This document shows positions 1-9,500 of a DNA stretch of 64,000 nt, one piece after another. The notes under the pieces were generated by a model. The model worked only from the letters and a program-made list of their open reading frames with translations, was not told where the DNA came from and ran no database searches. Position numbers and translations under genes: made by a program. The stretch spans positions 29,843,899 to 29,907,898 of the forward strand of contig OZ022512.1 in the NCBI GenBank assembly GCA_963989385.1, given 5' to 3'. The DNA comes from Ctena decussata. Taxonomy: Eukaryota; Mollusca; Bivalvia; Lucinida; Lucinidae. Each line of letters starts with the position of its first letter. Positions within the stretch are counted from its first letter, which is position 1.

Positions 1-120
1 CGATAATGCTGTGCATATTAGAAGAGATAATTCTCTTTATCGCTTAACCGCAAACAGAAGCAACTGCAAAAGCATGCACCTCAAAGAGGGTTCAAAGCCT
101 GGGCGGGGAGAGGGGGGATC
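1..120. other. Unassigned flank
   Basis: No gene or clear repeat boundary seen in this short left edge. It may be intronic to the TMC gene, whose upstream exons are missing. Confidence 0.4.
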
Positions 121-276
121 GATGGATAGATGACTTGCAGTTTTACTTCATATCAGGACGATGGGTGAGTGATAATGAAATGTTGTGTGTAATAAAATCC
201 CGTTTACGAGCGAAAAGGTTCCCGTCTCCAGCGGGACTCGGACCGCTAGATCAGCAGACCAACGCTTAAATTACTG
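121..276 (-). mobile_element. tRNA-derived SINE-like remnant (family 2)
   Basis: On the minus strand the order is a tRNA-like head with a degenerate B box near 240, then a body ending in a GATGGAT-rich tail at 121. A better copy with the same order lies at 62619-62805, with B box GGTTCGAGTCC. The tail also occurs inside both B transposons (around 28537-28585 and 56312-56350). Head and B box are damaged here. Confidence 0.55.
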
Positions 277-291
277 AACTTCCAGGGTTCC

Positions 292-335
292 TGTGTGTCT
301 GTGTGTGTGTGTGAGAGAGAGAGAGAGATAGAGAG
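292..335. repeat. (GT)n/(GA)n microsatellite
   Basis: A run of GT dinucleotides passes directly into GA dinucleotides. Open frames across it are artefacts of the dinucleotide repeat. Confidence 0.9.
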
Positions 336-600
336 GGTGCATTCTACATCTAAATAGCAGGTTTCCCAAAGTGAGAATACAGTGTAGCAGAAGACATATA
401 AACAGGTACAGGAATAGTGAATTACATCCATCTGAGTAGCTGGATATTATTTCAACGTCGACATGATTCATAGGAGAAAAAAAATGTTAAACCATCTTAA
501 CATATTTTGCTTCTGAATTTCAGCATCTTGTCTCACTTTACTGCATGTGATGCTCGTGTTGGCAACGTTTTCATTCAACTAAGCTGACAAATGAATGCAT

Positions 601-601
<1 letters not shown>

Positions 602-638
<37 letters not shown>
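602..638. repeat. (CT)n microsatellite
   Basis: Uninterrupted CT repeat, about 18 units. The flanks from 336 to 897 hold no gene that I can support. Confidence 0.95.
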
Positions 639-641
<3 letters not shown>

Positions 642-897
642 AATCCATTTAACAAGCTCTGAAATCAAACATTTATAAAACAACGATTATATGTTAAAAT
701 TTAGGCGATTTTCCATGCAGCATTGTTACGCGCCGAAACTCCTTGGCATTTGCATTACGTGTAGCAACAGACACCTACAAAATATGCGCTGAAAAATATG
801 GGGAAAAGTAAAAATGTATGAAAACCATGGAAATAGAAAACCCGCTTCATGAAGCAAGCTCTGAAAATATCTAAGGCTCTTTTCAATGGCGTGTATT

Positions 898-2440
898 TAT
901 ACCCCCACTTTGAAATAGTGGGGGTATATTGGTTTACATCTGTCCGTCCGTCCTTCCGTCCGTCCTTCCGATTTCCGTAATTCCGTAACCCTTTTCGATA
1001 AAATTTTTCGTCAAAGATATCTCCACAACCGTGCAAGTTTAATTGATCATATTTGGTATACAAGTTGGTGACAGGTTAGTGTATCGTGGGATTGACAACC
1101 AGACTTCTCCTGCTTATTCTTCCTGACATTTGTTCAGTTTTTCTTTCTCTCCATGCTTTGAATAATGAAATTTTTCGTCAAAGATATCTTCACAACTGTA
1201 CAAGCTATAATAGTCATATTTGGCATACAGGTTGATGACGATGTGTTGTATTGTGGGATCGAGAACCAGCCTTCTCCTGCTTATTCTTCCCTTTATTTGT
1301 CCAATTTTCTTTCTTTCCATACTTTGAATAATGAAATTTTTGTCAAAGATTTCTCCACAACTAAGCAAGCTAGAGTAGTCATATTTGGTATGCAGTTGAT
1401 GATGACATGTTATATCGTGGGATCGAATACCATCCTTCCCTTGCTTATTCTTCCCTTTATTTGTCTGATTTTCTTTCTTTCCATACTTTGAATCATGAAA
1501 TTTTTCGTCAAAGATTTCTCAACAACCATGCAAGCTACAGTGGTCATATTTGGCATACAGGCTGATGATGGTGTGTTGTATTGTGGGATCAAGAAGTAGC
1601 CTTCTCTTGCTTATTCTTCCTTGTATTTGTCTGATTTTCTTTCTTTCCATAATTTGAATAATGAAATTTTTGTCAAAGATTTCCGTGCAACCATGCAAGC
1701 TAGAGTAGTCATATTTGGTATGCAGGTAAATGACAACTTACTGTATCTTGGGATTGAGAACCAGCCTTCTCCTTATTCTTCCATGTATTTGTCCGATTTT
1801 CTTTCTCTCTTTACTTTGAATAATGCAATTTTTCGTAAAAGATTTTACAGCAACCCTTCAAGGTAGAATTTCATATTTGGTATACAGATTGATAACAACT
1901 TATTGTATCGCTGAATTGCATACCAGCCATGTCTGGCATATTCTTCCCTGTATTTATCTGATTTTCTTTCTCTCCATACTTTGAATAATGAAATTTTTAG
2001 TCAAAGAATTCGACACAACCGTTGCAGGTTAGAACAATGATATTTTGTATGCAGGTTGACGATAACGTGTTGTATTTTGGGATCAATATCCAACCTTCTC
2101 CTGCATATTATTCCCTGTATTTTTCCACTGTTCTTTTTTTCTTTCCTTTGAATAATGCAATTTTTTTTATAACACATTTTACAGCAACCCTTCAAGTTAG
2201 AATGTTAATATTTGGTATACAAGTTGACTTATGTCTAACATGTATTTCCTAATTTTTCTTTTTGTTAATGTACAATCATTTTATTTCGTTTTCCATAGAA
2301 AGGAATTTAAATAGAATATTGATATTTAATATACATGTTGACAATAAGTTCTCTCTCTCTATTCTTTATGTAACAAAAATAACACCATTTGATTAAAGCA
2401 GTTAAGCGGGGGTATAGTCGGATTCTCCGAGAGTTCTAGT
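898..2440 (-). mobile_element. Tandem-core transposon with terminal hairpin, ~165-bp units
   Basis: At the left is a hairpin (TACCCCCAC...GTGGGGGTA, 898-927), then a CCGTCCGT tract (~943-970), then about eight diverged units with a ~165-bp period. The phrase AATGAAATTTTTCGTCAAAG starts near 1164, 1330, 1496, 1661, 1823, 1987 and 2153. The right end near 2400-2440 repeats GGGGGTATA and carries a small hairpin. The plan (tandem core, GGAC-rich tract, hairpin) resembles the 'pearl' or Helitron-like elements known from bivalves. Frames of 60-108 aa inside follow the repeat period and are not genes. Confidence 0.7.
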
Positions 2441-3312
2441 TTTTGAAGATTTCGGCGCCGATGCTGCCTTTGTAAATGCGTGGCAAATGTAATCGCGGAT
2501 AAGAAGTTTGGACGCTGAAGCCACCAAAAATACACTCCACGAAAACCCGGCTTCAGGATATGAAGTCATTCAGTCGTGTAGATACGTGTAGGTGTGGTTC
2601 TACTAGAAAGCTTTGTCTCCTGTTTCGCAATGAATTGTGCTATTTTGCATATTCATGCATAACGGTCAGAAAGACAGGTCAATTTGCGCCAGCTATAGTT
2701 AGTTGGTAGCATTCATAAACAACTGTCTGACAGATCGTTTATGTGACACAAACGCTACAAAATTGTTATACCTACCTGCTTCTGGTTGCTGCAATCAATC
2801 GGACATTTTCTGTTGCGTACGTTTGCAGGTGTTTCATTTGCGCTGGAGATACAACAATGGCATTCTAACTTCTTTAGTAGTGCTTGTACACATAAGTGGC
2901 ACAAGTTACATTCTGTTTATCGAATACCCATTTTTCTTGGTGTTTTCCTCGCAAAAACGGACACTATCTTTTATCATTGATGGTGTTGTATGTGGGCTGT
3001 GCTGTAATTGTTACATTATAATGTGAGATAACAGGGTGTTCCTTATCCCTCAAAACTACGTGATTTGGTCCCTTATTCCTCCGCTTGTCCCCTAAAATTT
3101 TTCTAAGGGAGACATATAATGTTGGTATATTTCTGACATGTTCTCATAAACGTCCCACTGGAACGGCCAAACTGCCCCAAATGTCAAAATAAGTGTCCAA
3201 GGGGACATGTGTCCCATGAAATAAAATTCAGCGGAAAATCCTTGGAGATTGTAACAAAATTTATGCAATAATATGGTCACTACTTAAAAACTATCGTATA
3301 TTTTCTTTTCAG
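2441..3312. other. Probable TMC intron, no exon found
   Basis: Unique-looking sequence between the repeat and the first recognised TMC exon. I looked for the conserved TMC CWET...VGQE exon that should precede exon 3313 and did not see it. Open frames near 2703-3026 show no TMC similarity. Confidence 0.4.
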
Positions 3313-3426
3313 TCCGTGATGCAGCTGGTAATACAGTATGCAAAATATTTCTGGAAGCGGGAGAAGAATGAGTTCAGTATTTCATCTGCAGTTCTTGTTC
3401 TCATCTATAGACAAGTTTTAATATGG
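3313..3426 (+). CDS. TMC exon (a), 38 codons
   Basis: Acceptor TTTTCTTTTCAG ends at 3312; donor GTAGGT starts at 3427. Encodes residues 1-38 of the partial model, ending in QVLIW, which matches the family's Q-T-L-x-W position. Entry phase is 0, so a further upstream exon is expected. Confidence 0.8.
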
Positions 3427-3537
3427 GTAGGTGCTCTTTGTACACGTTCTAGAAATCTAGAAATGGGTGCACAGGATAACATATATAGTTTTGTGGTTTA
3501 CTGTTCTTTAAGAAATCTTTATTTATACTCAGTCGAT

Positions 3538-3569
<32 letters not shown>

Positions 3570-6500
3570 AATCGTGGTGCTCGGGAAAAAATCTACGTTC
3601 TTGCATATCTCAAATAACCCAACGTAAAATATACCGTCGACATGACCATAGCTGTTTACCGTGGACGTTAAGCATCAAGTCAATCAAAAAAAAACAACGT
3701 AAAATATCGATGGCTGAGCGCAAAACTGACGTAACTACATACTGCCCTGTTTGTCGTTTGTCTAGCTTAGTATTACGTTGGTTACCTCTGTCCTATAATA
3801 GACAAATGTAAAAATTGAGATTGCTTTAATTATGTAAGCCAAATAAAAACAGTGCATATGAAGAAACTAATGACTGTGTAACTGGGAACCATGTAAACTA
3901 TTATGATGCAAAATAAGAACTGAAGAGAAGATGGCTAATATGTTAACACTACTAGAAACAAAACATCAAACCTTTCTAGGATAACCCTAGACTTAAATTT
4001 CACAAGCCTTTGACATGATGTCTCATAAAGTTATTCATAAAACATACAATTAAATTCAGTTCAGATGTTAAAAGATGGATAAGGTTTGAATCATGTGAAC
4101 ATTTCACAAAATGGTTCAGGTTGCATATGGGCAGATTACTGTTTTTTGGTATAAAAATTTCTGGAATAATGTAAATTAGGGAATAACTGTACTTACAATT
4201 GTCATTTGGCGAGATAAAAAAATAATTTTAACCTCTGCAGACATGTCTTAAAAACAATTTGCAACCATTAAACCCAAGTTTCACTTCTCGGAATAATAAG
4301 TTTCAATACAGTTATCCCCCCCTCCCCCACACAGTTGCACCTTTCAAAGCATACTATACTGCAGCCTAAATTTCATAGCAGGCTTTTTCAGCAAAGTAAA
4401 CCCGGGCGTCAGCCAATGAGAAGCAATCTATCTTAATAACATGGCATTTGCAACAGTACACAAATGTTAATGTTATCCTTTTTATAAGTACATTAGAATA
4501 AACTATAAAGATTTTAAACTTAGACATTAAAACAAACATTTTGTATTTTGAGAAAATTTTATAATATGCTAGGTTTAAAAATAAAGCAAAGCCGGTTTGA
4601 ACATAGGTTCAGGGAGTGTAGGGTTGACAAAAACATCTGGAAATTAAATTACTGGTTGACTGGGAACAAAAATAATTCTATAGCTTTGGTTATAACTTTT
4701 ATCTCTGAAAATGAGGTGGTTCTAATAGGTCAATCCACAAACTTACAATTGAAATGGTTGTAACAAATACCCACTACATGTACCTGTAGTCTGAGAAGAA
4801 ACAAGTATTATATCACAAACTATTATCCAATAAGGACTGTTTTGACATTTTCTAGGGCCCTGGTAAAGAATATTTAGTCATTAGGATTGTTGATATAATG
4901 AGTAGCCTCCTTGGAGAATTGATTCAACTTTCAGAATGGCAAAGAAATACTTTACCTACACTTCTCAAAAGTGTTTCAGTATACCTGTACTCAGGCTGTC
5001 ACCACACACCTGAGCTGCACCATATTTCAGACCAAAAATATATCAAAACAACACAGAAACTTACAGAAACATTCAAACAACCTCAGAAAAACAAAAAGGG
5101 CAAATGGCTAAAACAGATAGTATCAGCTTTATCTGTTTTACTTCGATGACACAAAAATCTCAGTGAACATATAAATGCATACGTATGACACATATGCTCG
5201 GATTCTGTGGTCTAAAAATGCCGCCAAAGTATTTTTTGAAGAACAGTTGTAAGTCATTTAGCTGTTTTGCAGTAAGATTTGACTTTAAGACAACTAATGA
5301 ATATGTAGTTAAAGTTTATGAGTCAGTTACGTCTGTTTTGCAGTACATTTTTATTTTTCTATTACTGAAAAATTAACACCAAAAAAGGTTGTAAGTCAAC
5401 TTACCGCTGTTTTGCGGTAAGATTTTCTTTTTTTTTTTTTTGAATACTGAAAAATATGTCAAAAAACGTTGTAACTCAAAGTGTTACCAAAACACAAACA
5501 TCAATAAAGCTATCACAAAAAGGGTTTCCTTGTAGTTGCTAGCATTTGTATGGAAGTCTTTATACAGAAGGGCAATTTGAAACAAGACCTGTGTGTCACA
5601 AGGAAAAGTTTTTTTGCTTTATCTGAAAAGTTTTGTAAAATGTAGTTACGTCTGTATTGCGCTCAGCCATCGATATATCTTTTATTGACGTCTATGGAAG
5701 TAAAACATATTTATTTTATAGCCATTACTAATTAACAGCATCTTCCTCAGTTAGGATTTTAGTCACGATGTCAGGTATAGGCGGTTTAGTAAACGGACAG
5801 TCCTCGTATTAAAAACGAAGTTTGCAACGGCAGAAAACGAAGTTTGCCAATGACGGACTTTGTTCGGCGATTTTTATCGATTAACCTACATTTACGGTTA
5901 TGGGTCAAAGACCTTATTTCTTATCATTTATATTTCCAGACGGGTACCTTAGCTTGCCCTATGATGCCTGTTGTTGGAGTAATATCTAACTTAGCCTTCT
6001 TCTTCGTGAACTACTGTGTGGTCTCGGGAACCTGTAAACCTCCTATCAAGAGATGGAACCAATCCAGAAATACCTCATTCTTCTCACTCTTTCTTCTTGG
6101 AAGTTTAGCCTTGTTGATTCCACCAGTGTCCGTTGTGATTGGCAGGTATTATTTGTCGTAATATAACTGGCAGGTACTGCAAGTTGTAATCGGCAGGTAC
6201 TGTTAGTTTAGGTTTGAGACACTGTAACAGTATTGGTTGTAATAGGAAGGCACTGAAAGTTGTAATTGGCAGGTATTGTAAGCTGTAGTCGGCAAGTACT
6301 ATAAGTTGTGATTCCCATGGACCGTAAAGTACGAGACGAGAATTGAAAGAGAGCAAAACCATAAACAATGATTGGCAGGTACTGATTTATATTGGCAGGT
6401 ACTGTTTTTGCAACTGAAATATACCGGAAATAGTAATTAGCAGGTATTAAAAGCTTTTATTGGCAGGAGTTGTTGATGTAATTGAAAGATCCTAAAGAAA

Positions 6501-9500
6501 TGTAATTGGCAGGTGCGTATAGTTATAATTGCAATAACTATAAGGTTTGATTTGTAAGTATTCCACTCTAGGTTGTTAATAGCAGAATAGGTTGTGACCC
6601 GCACTGGCCGCACTTGTAAACAGCAGATCATATTATTGTAACATCTTTGTAATTAACTGCATTGTTTTAATTGGAAATCGTGTCCGACAGGCATTGATGA
6701 AACTGGAACAAGACTCCGATTGGACGGGCTGCTGTGTATAGACTGACTGAAGCACGGTTCCTTTTTTACGGTATTTACGGTAAGGTTCCTTTCAGGAGTC
6801 TTTTATCTTTAGATGCCATGCCCGTGCTAATAATTATTCATGTTTTCATGATAATTCAAGGACAATTTTCTGATAGCCCTTGAAAACACTTCACGGACCA
6901 TCACAATTACTCGGACCCTCCGGTTTACACGCTGCATTTCACTTCGTTACGTTGCAAAACACGGACGCCATCCATGACAGGTTTTGAGGGGATCTTCCAA
7001 ATCGTATGCGATCATATGTGTATATACCAAGGAAAGTGTTGAAATGAAGAGTTTTGACGAGGCTGCGCTACAACTCAGAATTATCTTTGGGCTTGCAGGG
7101 CAGGCAGTTCTACCGTTTTCATTCCCTCCTTCTGAATGGACCTCTTAAAAGAATTATCTCCCCCAAGGAGATAATTCTTTCCCTTAAGTGCAGTCTCTAC
7201 TGAGTGGAGACTGAAATTAAAGGAAAGAATTAGCTCCTAAGGGCGGTGACTTTAGAAGGGCTTCTTAAAGGGAAGCAAACTAAAAATCGGAATAGTTGTT
7301 TTCCTTTATAAAAATGGCGGAAATACATGAAGTATTTCATTCTGTTCGTTTTCCTTTATTAAAATGGCGGAAATACATGAAGTATATCATTCTGTTCGCC
7401 TAAAACCAGCCTACTATTGAAAGTTAACTGTTAAAAGTTCATCTTTCGCACTACGCTTACATCACAATTTCAGTGCTGAACTGGTAAACTTAGGACAGAC
7501 GGAAGTTGAAGGACAATTCTGTGGTCCATTTGGGAGTGACAAACCAACAAGATCCATCACTAAGTTTGGTCTGGATCAGCCCCAGTGGATGAAAAATGTT
7601 CTCAGATGGTTGTTTTCTGAACCTGTGCTGTTGCCTGTCTTCTTCATACTGCTGTAAGTAATATTCTATTTTATTGAGTTTGGAGTATCTTGATTCTTAC
7701 CTATTCGCAAATACTCTAAGGTATCCTTTACGCTATGCCGATCATACCTTCATCTCGGTACGAGCCCATGCATAGTAAACAAAACAGTAAAGGCCTCTTG
7801 TAGCATTGAAGTGGTTCTTAGAGGCGCGCCGCATTTTGGGCACATCATATGACAGACGGAGCCCTTCCCTCTCCTTTCACTGTCTTTAACCTCCAAGATT
7901 CGAAAAGGTACCCATAGTTTTTTAATGTGTTTTTTTCGCGAACTGGCCTGTTGGAAATTCGAACCCACGACCTTCTGCACCAAAGCCGAACACCTTTAAC
8001 CGCTCGGCCACGAGTAGTAAGTATTTTAACCCTCTTGTGCCCGGAGTATCATATCTGCTACATGACTCTGTTTTGGTGCCGTGACCAGGATGTTGACTTG
8101 TATGTTACCTTAAACTGCTAGAAAATCAGATAAGATATCAGGAAATAAGATTAAACCATTCCAGTTGTAATGCTTTGTCTAAAGTTCGTTTATCAGCCGC
8201 CAAAAGTCGCCAAAGTTCGAAAACACAAAATGTATCATATATGATACATCAGGCAATAAAAACAAAAATTGTGATATTGACTTTACTTTTTCAGATATCC
8301 CTGATACATATATGCTAATAGATTCTTCTTCATACATTCTTTTTTTATCCAAAAAGGTGTCCCGTAATTATTGTTAACACTTGAGTTATTCACCCTGAAA
8401 AAAACTACTTTTTAAAACTTAATGCCCAATGTAGCATATATGCTACATGTATATCTCAGCAACCTTGAACCTCAACACAAATCCAGACCCTGTTTTCAAT
8501 TTGACTTCCCAAAGCTAGTGGCTGGGTGGAATATACATGTTTTCTAATAGTGCATTCTATGTTTGGGCACTAGAGGGTTAAATTACACATCAATTTCCCC
8601 CCTTAGATGTTAGTGCATGAGGTTGTCAGGCAGATGCGGATATCCTTGCAATGCAATTTAGCCGCTGGTAAGTATTTGGATCCACCCGTCAACCTCATGC
8701 TTTAGAAAAGTAGTTTGGGCCGCGGAACGACAAAATCAACAAAGTGGTATGTGCCCCAGCGAAGACTCAGATCAGCAGTACAGTCTGATCAGATTCTTCA
8801 CTGTGTACTAACTTCATGCCGACAGCGAATATAAAAGCTACCTACATGCCGACTGCAAAAACTCTTATCAGATTGGGCGGTTGCCCAGGGTGATCTGAGT
8901 CTTCGCTGGGCTCACATGCACTTAGTTGGTTTTTATTGTGTCGCAGCTCATTTCCTAATCACTTAGTTGTTCTTTTATTTACCAGGTCTTTCACAATTCA
9001 CCAGAGATCTAAGATCAGTAGTGATAAGAAACATCGAACCGTGCTTCAAGCTGAACTTCAGCAGGTAAATAAGTTTACACAGATGGCTATGTCTCCACTA
9101 CATCTAGTACTGTTAGGAGCAGTGGGCATGCCCTAGTTTCGTCCCTATAGTGTTATTTATATTTTTCTGAGTCCTTGGTTCCATTCAACCATTTAAACAA
9201 GTAGCCCAAAGGGCAACAATTGCTCACCTGAGAGACATTGTAAACCTATAGGGATATTTAAGATGCTCAAGGGCAGCTAACTCCACAGTCAGTGGTCCAA
9301 TCAGGCTGAAAATTAAACTCATCCAAAACATTATGTATGCTCTCAGTTAATATATGCAAGTTTAAAAAGTATCCGATCAAGAGCACAATAGACAGAGCTG
9401 TCATGGGCAGCTAACTTCATAGTGGTTGGCCTGATCTGGCCAAAATTTGATTTTGTTTAAGATAATATGCGTTTTCTCATTACCTGCAAGTTTGAAAAGG

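Larger units (their letters stand above)
3427..5939 (+). other. TMC intron with homopolymer, SINE tail and AT-rich sequence
   Basis: Contains a poly-G run (3539-3568) and a SINE 3' fragment (3631-3698). Short related segments built around TTGTAAGTCA/GCTGTTTTGCAGTAAGATT recur near 5247-5280, 5388-5425 and 5640-5665. No exon with TMC similarity was seen here; open frames at 4548-5376 have no recognisable content. Confidence 0.5.
7654..8985 (+). other. TMC intron with SINE head and MITE
   Basis: Holds a minus-strand tRNA-like head (7930-8014) and a MITE (8715-8947). The rest, including 8040-8580 with repeated (A)TATATGCTACAT-like phrases, shows no gene. Confidence 0.5.

Noticed and set aside
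1165..1491. 108-codon frame in the left array
   Set aside because: It spans two repeat units and repeats their sequence; open by chance of unit length.
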